From NCBI RefSeq assembly GCF_019059575.1, contig NW_024881781.1:372001-436000 (forward strand): a DNA stretch of 64,000 nucleotides, read 5' to 3'. This document shows, piece by piece, positions 50,001 to 61,790 of the stretch. The number at the start of each line of letters is the position of its first letter. Positions within the stretch are counted from its first letter, which is position 1. Below the pieces are notes generated by a model. It saw only the letters and a list, made by a program, of their open reading frames with translations. It ran no database searches and was not told the DNA's origin. Both the position numbers and the translations under genes were made by a program. Origin of the DNA: Amphibalanus amphitrite (lineage: Eukaryota > Arthropoda > Thecostraca > Balanomorpha > Balanidae).

Positions 50001-53000
50001 GTAAAGTCGCCGGCATGGTCAACGGAGCAGAGCGACTGGTCGCCCTTGACTTAGAACTCGAAGAGGTGCGTCTGTCCAGGGGCGTCGGCCGGCTCTTCCT
50101 TCCCCAGTGACGGCATGATGGCCTCTTGGAACTCGTGATCCTCGACCACGTCCATCCAGCGGATAACAGCCGCACTGCAGCCGTTGTTGGCAGTCGTAAA
50201 TGCTTCGATGGTCTGATTGGACTTCTTCTTGAAGGCGTTGATGTCGGTGAACTTGTTCGCCTTCAGAAGGCGATTCCCTCACATGGTACACGTGCCATGG
50301 AACTGGCGCTTCTGGATCTCTGCTGCAAAACCGATCATCAGGGTCAAGCTTGGTGCTGCTTTGGAAGTGACATACCTCCATAATCATCCCGAACCGGTTG
50401 AGCCGGTGGGTGCGACCAGTTACGGGCTCAGTTACGTCTTTACGGCTCAGTTACGTCAGTTACGGCTCAGACCAGTTACGTCAGGCGGGCTGGGTCAGCA
50501 TTCTCTTCGTCGCTAGAGTCTTCGTTTGTGTCGACGCGAACTTCCGGCGGCTCTAGGACGACGACCGTGACATCGGCGACTCGACTTCGCTCCTCGATGC
50601 CATCCAGAACAGGGCTGCGGAGTCGGAGTCGGAGTCGAAGTCGGTCGGAGTCGACAATTCTGACCGGAGTCGGAGTCGGAGTCGATTTTGGAAACCGGAG
50701 CCGGAGTCGGAGTCAGAATCACCGACAAACCCATCGACTCCGCTGACCTGGCAGGGCTGCTGAGTTGGAGTCGGTCGGAGTCGATAGTTCTACCCGGAGT
50801 CGGAGTCGGAGTCGGAGTCGGAGTCACTGAAAATCCATCGACTCCCGCAGCCCTGATCCAGAACATCGTTGAGGCTCACATTTGCCATCAAACCAAAGCA
50901 TAAACGTGTTTGATGTTTGGGAAACAAAATGTAACGGATATGCATAGACGTACATTATTGTACGTGCGTTTTTGTGAAACGTACTATTTTTGGATTCGCT
51001 TGGTAAGCAAAATTAGCATTATAATGACACCACTCATGAAGTTAGGGTCATGCTTGAGCAGATTGCTGGCAACGAAAGCTAATCCGGGAAAAGCACTTAA
51101 CTATAATTATGAACACTTGGCTCACCCTGGGTCGAGCGTCTGAACGGGTGAAAATCTTCCCGTTGCGGCATCAACAAACCGAATGTCTCAAACTCAACAC
51201 TGAATGCATTGGAACCGTGTTTTTTGGTATTCACCTGACGGCTAACAATGTAAATGATTTAGAACGACCGCGTTTGATGGCTCATTAGCTCTATTTCTAT
51301 AAAGATGGCACACATTGATCAACTCAAATTGACGTACATTTATGTACGTCTATGCATATATGGGTTAAACACGCCGCACACATTTGGTGGCCTTTACTCA
51401 GTGTGCTTCCACTTGTGCAACTCGGTCACGCCCTGAGGGTCAATGTGTGACACCCACAATCCCTCCACGGTAACAACTAGTTCAATGAACTCTTTTGGAT
51501 CTTCGATATAGGGGCCAAAATTTTCGCGTTACGCCTCCTTTCGAGTTTCCCTTTCCTCTGGTGTCAGCAAACGGGGGATGCATCTTGCAGAGATCTTAAA
51601 CATATGAATACGCTGTCGAATAATGGCTTTGAGGAACTTGATAGACACCTCCGCTTCTGCTGCGTTGTTTCAGACCAGAACATTTGTCATTTTTCACAAA
51701 GAAGTGCTTATTTTTCATATTTTCTTGAGTCAATGCTGTTGATGGCAGGCCACTGCGGGGGTGACCATTAATGATCTGTTGACCAAAATTGAACAGAGAT
51801 GCTCACTTTTTGACGCTACTGTAAGAAAGACAAACCTCAACATGTGTTGGCACTAGCTTTTCGTGAATAACGTTTGGTGCATTTTTCTGCAATACATGAA
51901 CCAAATCACTGTTCTCTTCTGGGCGTCGCCCATTCTGACCGGTAATAGCAAACTATGTTACGATTAATTGGCAGCCTGAACCAATCACAGGGCAGATTGG
52001 TTAATGGCTACGTAAGTGGACATCCCAATAACACATCATTGAACACATCGCGTTGCAGGCCGAAATTCCAACTCCTTCATGGTTGGGCCGAGAACTTTTT
52101 GAACGCCCCTCGTACAGCCTTAGCTGAAAGACGGCATAACAGACATTGCTCATACGGCATAATCCAACCAGAAACGGTACATACGCCAGAATGGAGGGTT
52201 AGAAATGTCAACGCTTCAGCTAATCATCACCGTTATCTTATAATCAATCGTTTGATCTCTGATTCCAGTGGCCGCGGAGCTTTGGCAGAACCGGTAGCCA
52301 CCTGAGGATCGGATAAAGCGGCCCGTGGCCGGGGCTGTCTGTCGCCAATGATTTCACCAGAACTGCCTCCGAAGTAGGCGGCTATGAGGCGTCGCTATTG
52401 CCGTTCAGTACCCCGTTTGATGAGCTGAGAACGTGAAACAGCTATCTATGACCAAATGAAGCATTGCAGTTCTCATAAATATGACAACAAAGCTCCACAG
52501 TTCACACCATGCCCACTCAACTAAAACGACCACGGCGTCTTTGCTCGACGGTTCCTTTTTGTGACGGCTGTAATAAAACTGAAAACCTAATCACTAGCGG
52601 TTGGCTCGATGTCTTGGTTTTAGGACCGCTGATATTGAGCAAAAAGTTGCTGTGGTGTCGGTGACCAGTCTGTAAAGACGGGGTCGGAGCCGAAGTCCAA
52701 ATCGACAGTGTTGCCCGGAGTCGGAGCCAGAGACGGAGTCAATGTTGGGAAGCCGGAGTCGGATAAAGTCACCAAAAATCCATCAATTCCGCAGCCCTGT
52801 CGGTGCCTGACCGACGGGCGACCCAGACTCTCTCCATGCCGATGTCTTCCCAATACACGTTCAACTTGCGACGTTCACTGCTGGTCTCAAAGCAACCCGC
52901 ACCACAGTTCAATGTCCATCACACCATCCCGTTCCCACCAGTCTACCCCATTCTGCACAGGCTTCACCGGTCCATAGCATCCCTCCTCCCTGCCCGTACA

Positions 53001-56000
53001 GCTAGCGTCGTTCATTGACCTGCGCCGCCGGCTCCGCTCCGTCCTTGGTTGGCCTCGCGCTGCCCAGACGGACACTTTATTGCCCCCGATACCGTCTCCT
53101 GCCGAGCCACTGCCGCTTCTGCCACGTTCGTATTGCCGGCGTCAGTCAAAAGCTCGGGACACACTTGGAGTAAAAGTTGGAATAGGAGACAGAGTTAGAG
53201 CATGAGTTTGAGTCGTGACGTGACTGGTGAGGGTTTTGACCTCCCTTCAACCCTTTATTGTTAATCGTGGACATTGGCCTGTCCATTGTTGTTCAAACTG
53301 ATGTCGTATTAAGCTTATCTTGTTAGTCAAAACGATCTGCCGTGGTATCCATAAATGGATTTAAGACACCCATCAGCAGGAGTCAAATCATCGCTGTGCT
53401 TTTAAACCATGTTATTCTAAGTTCTATTCAAAGTCAGTTGCAGCTCACATCATTTTCCAATTAAGCTCATCCAGCAGAAGCGCCGGTAAATGTTTTGCCA
53501 CACGAAAACAGCCGTCTTCTCGACTAGGCAGGACGGGACAATACGCTACCGTGGGAGCTGAAAGGTCAGCGCGCCACTGAAACAGGTAGCCGCAGTCAGG
53601 CAGACCCACCGCGCAAAACAAGCCCGGCGAACCCTTGACGCCAGGTAAGCAGGCAGCGGCCAAGTTCAAGGTCACTAAGTGGCCGTCCCGCCGGGTCGAG
53701 ACAGGGAGTCGAGAGGCAGAGGGCCACAGGGGTGGCGCCGGGGGAGGGTTAGACCGGTGGATTTGGGAGAGGGGTAGAGGAGAAGGGGTGGAGTTGGTGA
53801 GAGTGGTGGTGCGGGGAAGAGGGGGCGGAGTCGGGGAGGGTCGGCTTGGAAGGACGGGCGACGCTGTCAGGGAATCCCGAATCAACCCCCCCCCCCCCCG
53901 CATCGCCGTCTTCGCTTTGTCCGCCTGGTACCGATTAAATCAGGGTCCGTGGGATTACGGAGCCGACACTGACCGGTCAACCGTGACAAGGGGGGCCGGC
54001 GGTAATGCGCCGGTAGCGTCTATCAATGCAGGCGGGCGGCGCGGGGCGAGGGACAGAGCGACTGGCCGTTCCTTTCAGGATCAGGAAAACTTGACAGCAC
54101 CGAGCAATAGCAGACAATACTGGACAAAACCAGAGACGACCGAACTTCCAAACCGGTACCGGCCGACCAATGTGGGCAACTCACTGTTTAGAAAGAGCTT
54201 AGAAAGTTGTGTGAAGTAGAGGAATATAGGGAGAAAGAGTCACAGAGAATACGAGAAACAAAGATATTTGAAGAAATCATCAGCACTTATGTACTCACCC
54301 AAGCAGGTAAAATTCCAGTCCCATGGTCATCAGAATGGAGAACCTTCGTAGCGCCGTCAGCATAGGTAAACTGAAAAGAACAGTTGAGATATTCGTCACT
54401 GAAAGCCCCTATCGGGTACTGGCCTATGTGAATATATCAATATAAAACATTTCAGTGATGCGAATAATAGGACGGAGAAATGCATATGCTTGTGGGATAT
54501 TGTCTAACCTGTTTTGATGTCCTCAAGTTAGCATTGCATGCATCAAATATTTATTGTCGAGGCACGTCTGGTACTTTTTAGATTAAATGGAAATGCTCTT
54601 TGAATGATCGATGCAACACAATTTTCATTTGCAACTGGCAAAGACTGAGCGAATTGCCTAGCATGAAAACTGAGTGCCGTAGACGGTAATTCGCAAACCT
54701 CGGGTAAAACTCACCTGAGCATTTTTGTACCTCCTAGACCCGTGACTTGATTTCCTAGATAGACTACAGGTAGCGGCCATATCTGAAGACAAAGAGCTCA
54801 GATCAGACATTTGCACCAGCCACCAGACCTATATTTAGGGCCTTGCACTACACCACATTATGGTGCTGTGCGAAGGTTGGGCGAAGAACCAGTGACGTCA
54901 TTTCTCCCCGGGCACCAGTGACGTCACGCACGCCTCAGGCGAGCAGCAATCAGTCAGAGAGGACACTGACCTACCCTGGCTGTCAAAGAACAAAGACATC
55001 CATCCCTCCTACAATAACAGCGAATTGCGGCGAAAACAACTCGGGACAAAAAGCAAACGAGCACATTACCCATCGAAGCCTTTCTCTTTACCAGCGCAGC
55101 ACTAGAAGAATAGCCTTGTGCGGTGACCTTAACATTGACCTTGAGAGGACGCGTACCTGGAGTAGAAGACAAGGACAAAGCCCCCTATCCCCCCTCCAAT
55201 ACCAACCCCTTCAATTGGAGCCATTACCACCTGGTCGATGACACGAGATTTCAGTCCTAATCGACTCCCTCTACACATAATTGCGCTTCACATCTATGGT
55301 ATTTAACTTCACGGCCTTCTGGAAACCTTGCTCACCTTCCAAGGTATGCGTTCTGGGAAGGTGGCTATTCCTGGTCTCCCCTTCCCTTCCCCGTCACTCC
55401 GGGACAAGGCAGCTGATCACAGCAAGCCATAACTCTAATAGCACCCCGTGCCCTCCCACCTGACTCATAGGTGTCTAATTCTGGCCGTCGTCATAACAGT
55501 CTTAAAATACCTATACCCGCCTTACCACTTCACACAAACCAACCTATGATAACACTAACCTTAATTGCAAACTACATAGAGATACGTCTATCGCGTCAAC
55601 ATAACCGCTCACCTTGCGTGGTATACTCCTGTCGAGGGCTGGAAACTGTACGTAGCCTACGAACCGCAGTATACCTAGGGTGATAATGGTCACCAGCATC
55701 TGGAACAAGGCAAACGCTGCGTCAGACACATGGTAAAACAGCCACACTCTGTGTGCGGCTGAAGTGGCAGTGATTCTGGGCTTTCAGGGCGTCCGGCCTG
55801 TGCTGGTCGTTCATAGATGTCCAAAGCTAGCTAGAGCTCTAATGCCGTGGAGAGTGACTAAAATGTCGGAGTAACAGTGATGTTAAAAAAAATCATAGCT
55901 TCTGTGTTAGGCTAAGAGTGGACTGGATCACCCCGGGGGATTGGATCACCCGCGTGAAAATACTGAGTGAATCAAATGGTAAACAAGCAACGCGAATTGA

Positions 56001-59000
56001 GCATGAACAAACTGTGCCACATTTAGTTTTCCTACGTTCGGCTACAATGATGCCTGCTGTTCCCACCAACAGCCGCGGCAATGCCGGCCTGGTTTACACA
56101 CCTCCCCACCATTTCCACCCCTTCCCAGACCGGCGGCACGGCCGCTCCGTAGGCGAACGGGGCGCCCTCGGTCGATCGATCAGCTGGGTGACGCATTCCC
56201 ATGCATTCCCACACATGGGGGCGCACGGGTTGTCACGACCGCACAGGCCAAACAAAGCACACCAACAGCGCCAGGTCAGACTCGCTGTGGGGCCGGGGTG
56301 CCCGTCGGTACTGTACGAAACAAAGTTTTAGCTTTCAAAAGGCGGTACTGCTGATACTGCAGGACCCCCGTTGCTAGCCATCGCGCTTGTATTGCGAGAC
56401 CTAACAGTTCCCGCTGAATAATTATGAAGCTGGAGAGAGTTTAGAAGTGCCCATGGTAGAAAATGATTGTCTCCTTTCTTTCCACAAGTTCAAAAAGCAG
56501 TCAAAGATTCATCCGAACAATCCAGTTGCCAGATATTGTAAGAATAGAACGTGCAACACAGACTCACATATTTTGCTGCAGAAGCATACTGTCAGTGTCA
56601 TACTGTCAGTATCAGCGAATGTCAGCGAATGTCGCTGCATAATTCTCAACCCAAACTTCTATTTCAGCTCCAAGTTCGACCAGACAGCTCTGTCCAGTCA
56701 ACATCCGGCACTCGGAGCACAACCCCGGGGCACTGCCCCGCAACTGACGTGCGTGTAACCAACGCATCAAGCCAGCCGCGCACATTGCGTAACCGAGGAC
56801 AGTGCGTATTCCGATACCGCCGAGCGTTGGGTGCAGAGCGAGCGGTGCCGCCACGTGCTCGGTCAGCACGGAGACGGCTCGCACACGCGGCGTGCGGCCG
56901 GAGCTCGGAGGCAGCTGGGTGCCGCCGCAGCCACTGGGTATCATGAAGAGATTGGGGAGCAATTGGGCAGCAGCACGACAGAGCTGTATCCGCCACAACC
57001 TACCGGATCTCTGTTACAAGTGGAGAGCTGGGATTGAGACAGGGGTCACTCTGTTTAAAACAAAGCTCGGCTCTGAGCATCATCAAACCTTATAATGAGT
57101 CCGCAGTTTTTGACAGGCTTGCTGTCGAAAATCGAGGACAAGACGCGGATAACGGTAACTTTAGCAGAACACTACCTACCTGAAACCACTGTCTGTCGGA
57201 AACAACATGATTTCACATTTCACAAGTTGAAGTAGGCTATGTATATTATCAGAGAATGTGACACTCCTATCAAATTGTGTGACGCCATTCTAAGTTTCAT
57301 CCCTCAACAGTAAAGCGAAAAGAAAACAATCTTGGATATAACGGTATGCCGCCTGAATAATCTGAATCTGCCAATGACTGAGATTCACAGAACACCCAAT
57401 CAAAGGGCACACAACCGACTGAACTTTGGTGTCACTTTATGGTTCATCCATAGCAGTCACAAATCACACAGAGTATTACGATACCACGGGAGTGTCTGGC
57501 GCCTTAGATCAGATTGCGGGTCGGGACAAGATTACGTGTCCACTGGGACTGGGATGAGCGTAATACATAATACGTAATCGCGTCATCACTGAACACCTCC
57601 CGAAGTATGTCTTCATATGCGTGGCTCAAAAATAGGACAATCGAAAAGAAAATTGACGGGTAGAGCAATACTGAAATAATTATGATCTGAATCGTGATCG
57701 GATCTGTCGGCAATCTGATTATCTTATCCATTAATCGGACATGGGCTCACCGCCCATAGATAAATCATTGTGATCACTATCAGCGTAAACACGTACGAGC
57801 ATTTTGGACTATTATCTCGCCCGTGGGCCGTATCTGCAATGTAGGGGATTGAACGCCGTTTGCTGTGCTGCCGGATAAAAGAGTTGTGCTGTCATTCACT
57901 GTCAAGCTAGAGCTTCCGTACAACATTCCGGTTGAAAGCGTTTGTCCGGTAATAATTCAAGAGATGCCGGGCTGATGTAATTAGCTTCAGGTAAGATTAT
58001 TTGATCATAATACTCGTATGCACTGGGAGCTACAGCCTCGAGCTGATTTGGTCGGTATTCAGATGGCAAATGTCGTTGCCTAATTAGACTAAAAAAAAAA
58101 AAACGCGCCAAAATGGCTATCACATTGCTCCGGCATTGCAACAGCGTTAGTGGGTACAGGCCGACGATACCGACATACCCTCGGACAGTGCCAAATACAA
58201 AAACATCTATCTCCGTAGTCCGTAGATAATAGTTATCAGCAAGGATATATGAAACCAAATCCTTTGTTGTTTGTTGGGACTTTAGGGCGCGCCGACTACG
58301 AGGTCATTTTGCGCCCAATGAAACCAAATCCGTAGATAATGATAAACACGAAACAGGTAGAATAAACTGTTATGCACAGCATCAGCGAGCGGTAATTTGA
58401 TTCCCACGAGAATACATTCGTTGCATCGACATACCGAATCAATCACGTCACCTAATGACTGTCCCCGAAGACACGGTGCGGAAGCCGAGTTCCCACCACC
58501 GGCAACGGCCATCTCCAGCTCAATGCGCCAAGGCCGATTCGCTCGATCCAGACAAGATCGAACCACACGAGCGGCAGAAGAAAAACCCAGAGCCCGTTAG
58601 CTACCGTGACAACAGGATTGGGATCGTCAGACTATTAGCGGTCCTGACCACAGAGCGGCTGCTGAGTGCTGAGTGTGTTTCCGGGCAGAAACAACGACGA
58701 TCAACCATGAAGAGAAGAGTAGACGGTAAGCAGATCGTCGACCGCCCTGACACAACAGCGGACAACATGGAATAACAGCAGTCGCAACAAAGGATGCAAC
58801 AGTGGCCGCAACAGCGACCACTCTATATACAAACGGTGAGCAAGATAGCCAAAGGTAACTAGCGGCACAACAGACGGGCAGCAAATAGCCAGCACTTCAA
58901 CAGACAGTAGATAGGGTAGATGCCATCCAAGTAGCAGCGGACCCAGTAGCAGTCAGCATGATAACTCGGAAAGCATCGGGCCCATACAACCGGTTCCGAG

Positions 59001-61104
59001 GGGATGTTCCGCGGTCCGACGGCAGGTCAGGGCCGGACAAAGCGGCGGTGCCACCGGTTCCAGTCAGCCGGTCTGAGAGTACTGAGTACTGAGCACTGGG
59101 CAGTGGGCGGGTATCTGACCGGAGGATTGCGATCCAGTCAGCAGGTCTCAGGAAATGAGCACTGGAAAGACAAATGACCGGCGGACGGGACGAGTACAGT
59201 CGTGGACCGCAATTTCCCATATTCCTAGCAATTCCTCGCGATTCGTGGGACCATTCCTTATATGATCCCATTACGACTGGCTGAAATCGACCGCAGTATC
59301 ACTCACACCTAGCAACTCGTATCGGAGCACCTACGCTTCACAATCACAGACGAGCGAACAGTACACGCAGGGTATTGTAAAAGGACCACGTTTCCACCCA
59401 CAAGGTCAACCGCGGAGAACGCCTCAATAAAACTGGCTACCAAGGATCTGACGTCACTATGATTTAGCTATGACGTCATGATCAAGCGCAGCGGTCGGTG
59501 ACACCCAGTGGGAGGTCACGACTCTACAGTCTACCGGCTGGTCGCTGCGGCTACAAACCGCGATAAGGGCGGACCGCTAGAATCTTATCAATTGTTACTG
59601 TACAATAGTGGATGCATATGCACATATCCGGGAATAACTATCAGAATAAAAGATAGTAGAACGTTTAAAATGTGAAAACGGGCGAGAAAACTTATGACAA
59701 TCTCACCGAGCATCAAATGCCACTGTTCATCAGTAACCACCAAGCGTATGCATGAGGAGAACCTACTTTCCAGACGCCATATACGACGTTATGTGCTTAC
59801 TTGGACTTGCAGAGTAGGTAACAATAAAACGAACCCGACGACTCCAATACTAGTCGGCACACTGGTAGCAGAAACAACCTACCTCTCGTCATTTAGCACA
59901 GGTTTCCAACTGACCGGAAAATAATGCGAAACACAACATGCCAGTGCACCATCATTTTTCGGTCAGTGACTGCAACATTCCGCCGCATGTGTGCACTGCA
60001 TATAGTTAGCAAGGCAGCTCGAATAGGCCGCATAGAAACTCTATTTGTAAGTTATGACGTAATGTAGCACTAGTTCGTCATCACACTTTCTTTTGCGAAT
60101 ACAGATCGTACTACCACAACAATAATGCAAAATGCATTATTGCATGCAATTCCAATGCATGCAACAAATACAATAGGTCCACCCACACCCACACATGCAT
60201 CGTAATTGAAAATATGCTTAGTGCTTACCTGACAAACGCCCAGCACTAAAAACGACGGAAACCTGCAAAAGAAAATTTAATTAGTCACGAAGTCAAAACC
60301 ATTGAATACATTTCCCGTGACTGCATTTGAACATACAGTTAAATGCGGACAGATAGAACAGTGGAATGTGGATGAGCCGCATAGGGTGTGAAGCGCGGAC
60401 GTATGCTCCCTATTGTTCGTCAAGTTGTAATGTTGGAACGAAATTATCATAGGCACTACGCCAGAAGCCTGTAAATTCGAAACATAGTCTCGCGTCTCGA
60501 CTGTAAACAAGCATAAAAGTCTACAGCCGTAACATAAATTAGAGCCCCATCGCAAATAGCGAGATCGAAATCGCAGAGCCCGAAAACACCGCTTGTCGCC
60601 TGGAAGAAGCACACATTTACAGTCCAAATAGGGATGGCATTTGGAAGGTTTTTATGGGGGGGGGGGGGGGGTAAGTTGTTTTCCCTATCCCATAATAACA
60701 TTTAAGTAGCTTACACCCACGCAAAGCACCTGTCGACTAGAATTAACTTCAGCGCAGCACCATGTTGGCTCCTAGATGTACATATACGGCATACCGTTTT
60801 ATAAACGTGTTTGTCAAAACACTACACTTTGGGCCGTGTGAATAATTCCCAAGCATCCAGATTAAAACCACATGCATTTCCAGAACACGGGAGCAGTCCA
60901 CACTTTAACTACTTACTTTTTCACTGTGAGCACCTCCTTATTCACCGCCATGATGGCAAACGACGAGAAGGCATAGCTGGCCGCTGATGAGGTGCGCAGC
61001 CAGAGGGGCGCCTCGGCGGGCGGGCTGGCCGGCGCGCCACCCATCCTGGCCGCCTTCTCCTTCGCACCGGCACTGGCGGCGTCACCGACTGAAATGGCCG
61101 TCAT
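44061..61104 (-). CDS. SLC35D-family UDP-sugar / nucleotide-sugar transporter
   Basis: SLC35D proteins exchange cytosolic nucleotide sugars (UDP-glucuronate, UDP-GlcNAc or related) for UMP across Golgi/ER membranes to feed glycosaminoglycan and glycoprotein synthesis. Coding exons on the - strand are 61104-60917, 60262-60229, 55699-55613, 54782-54715, 54370-54299, 46084-46016, 45287-45092, 44755-44526 and 44166-44061, together 1050 nt or 349 residues (human SLC35D1 355). Family motifs are SSFAIMAVNKEVLTV, FPALDRSIPRK, LPMLTALRRFSILMT, NDLFTAANGVYSKQKL, YNALFMI, NSALVTTVIGCIKN and VVVGLHIS. About ten hydrophobic segments are expected. Exon 2 is only 34 nt. The subtype (D1, D2 or fly fringe-connection) cannot be decided here. 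The 8.2-kb intron 46085-54298 holds nested transposons. Confidence 0.95.
46035..46260 (-). repeat. Tandem copies of SLC35D exon 6 acceptor region
   Basis: ACGGCCAGCTCCGGACGAAC, which spans the exon start at 46084, recurs in the intron as AACAGCTCCGAACGTATCCG (about 46140) and TGGCCAGCTCCGGACGTACC (about 46192), separated by TCAGAGGTCAG-type spacers. The period is about 50-75 bp and copies decay away from the exon. Confidence 0.8.
49415..49709. mobile_element. CGGAGT-rich hAT-type MITE, composite copy
   Basis: Begins CAGGGCTGCGGAGTCGG and ends CGACTCCGCAGCCCTG. An internal CGCAGCCCTG at 49557-49566 suggests two units joined. The body is mostly (GGAGTC)n. The 8-bp target duplication is not clear here (AGGAGGCG before, AAGGCGTT after). 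Confidence 0.75.
49812..50150 (-). pseudogene. Captured USP37-like deubiquitinase C-terminal fragment
   Basis: On the - strand, after the piggyBac remnant, EDHEFQEAIMPSLGKE (about 50146-50096) fits a ubiquitin-interacting motif. About 100 bp further on, and after a frame change and stops, YVRLMAVFSHYSGATRSG and then SDVYSVGRDRWCHYDDRRVS...NGYIFCLLKK (ending about 49812) align without gaps to the C-terminal catalytic box of the USP37/USP26/USP29 group. UIMs before that box are also a feature of USP37. At the expected catalytic His (SGH) the frame is broken (reads SGQ then shifts), so this is not a working enzyme. It is read as a host fragment carried by the transposon. Moderate certainty. Confidence 0.65.
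50151..50888 (-). pseudogene. PiggyBac transposase remnant
   Basis: A start codon at 50888-50886 opens MANVSLNDVLD. The frame resumes after the MITE at 50610-50855 as GIEERSRVADVTVVVLEPPE and TNEDSSDEENADPARLT, the acidic N-terminal signature of piggyBac proteins. A short CGTAACTGAGC tandem repeat (about 50410-50490) replaces the middle of the gene. FGMIMEV and, in another frame, AEIQKRQFHGTCTM, GNRLLKANKF and AAVIRWMD (to 50151) follow, corresponding to the later conserved GTGT-R-NRL and vRW-D stretches. Internal deletion, frameshifts and stops mean no active enzyme. Confidence 0.75.
50610..50855. mobile_element. CGGAGT-rich hAT-type MITE with 8-bp target duplication
   Basis: CAGGGCTGCGGAGTCGG starts at 50610 and CGCAGCCCTG ends at 50855. 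Both sides carry the perfect 8-bp duplication ATCCAGAA (50602-50609, 50856-50863), as left by hAT transposases. Removing the MITE and one duplication restores the piggyBac reading frame across the site, so it inserted after the piggyBac was formed. Confidence 0.9.
52670..52799. mobile_element. Degenerate CGGAGT MITE copy
   Basis: GGGGTCGGAGCCGAAGTCC...ATCAATTCCGCAGCCCTG matches the family at 49415 and 50610 but is shorter and more diverged. The left end is lost. Confidence 0.7.
52800..54298. other. SLC35D intron, no gene seen
   Basis: Intronic DNA with a G-rich stretch (53700-53860) and a C14 run at about 53887. Open frames here lack recognisable motifs. Confidence 0.5.
55700..60228. other. 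SLC35D intron 2, no gene seen
   Basis: A 4.5-kb intron between the 34-nt exon 2 and exon 3. No exon, RNA gene or transposon end was recognised. Confidence 0.5.
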
Positions 61105-61180
61105 CGAGTCACGCCAGCCGTCACGGACGTCACAGCTGTCACGCTGTCACTGGCTCGGTCAGCTGACCAAGCTGTGATTG
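61105..61180 (-). promoter_or_regulatory. Candidate SLC35D promoter/5' UTR with GTCAC repeats
   Basis: Directly upstream of the start codon the + strand reads CGTCACGGACGTCACAGCTG then TCACGCTGTCAC, five closely spaced GTCAC motifs including GACGTCAC (a CRE). Their placement next to a gene start makes regulation plausible but not shown. Confidence 0.35.
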
Positions 61181-61359
61181 TGGGGTCGGCGGGAGCGCGT
61201 GTCTCACGGAGTACGGAGCGGACGGGCGCGGCACGGTGCTCACGCGGGGACCGACGGCGGCCGACTGACCGCCGCCAGCCGAGGCTCCGAGGAGTCCGGG
61301 AAATCTCCGACCGCCCGCAGGGGGGACGGACCGGGAGGGAGGAGCGGCACGTGGGGAGG

Positions 61360-61790
<431 letters not shown>

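Larger units (their letters stand above)
48818..51364 (-). mobile_element. PiggyBac-type element nested in the mariner transposase
   Basis: The 2547-bp insertion begins CCCATATATGCAT (48818-48830) and ends with the exact complement ATGCATATATGGG (51352-51364). It is bordered by TTAA on both sides (48814-48817, 51365-51368), the piggyBac hallmark. A palindromic motif TGACGTAC(A/T)...TGTACGTC(TATG) occurs at 48956-48980, about 50943-50972 and 51330-51354, near both ends, and may be subterminal transposase-binding sites. The interior holds a decayed piggyBac transposase frame, a host-gene fragment and two hAT-type MITEs. Confidence 0.92.
48259..52112 (-). mobile_element. Mariner element, inactivated and split by a nested piggyBac
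   Basis: Terminal inverted repeats beginning CGAGGGGCGTTCAAAAAGTT lie at 48259 and, inverted, end at 52112. They match for about 28 bp and are flanked by TA on both sides (48257-48258, 52113-52114). Read on the - strand, the right part (about 51700-51370) encodes transposase remnants RLLTPEERETRKE, VSHIDPQGVTELHKWKH and RPPN. The left part (about 48813-48340) continues with KVTVVAFLDDGGALLVNFL, RLIQDHAPAPMSR, CGFELLSQ and LAPSGCHLFPNIR. These are hallmark mariner stretches. Stops, frameshifts and loss of the first catalytic Asp (VTVEGLW where VTxDExW is expected) show it is dead. Removing the piggyBac leaves about 1.3 kb, the usual mariner length. Confidence 0.92.

Noticed and set aside
53635..54219. 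194-codon frame in an SLC35D intron
   Set aside because: Gly/Arg-rich low-complexity translation with no motif and no splice context.
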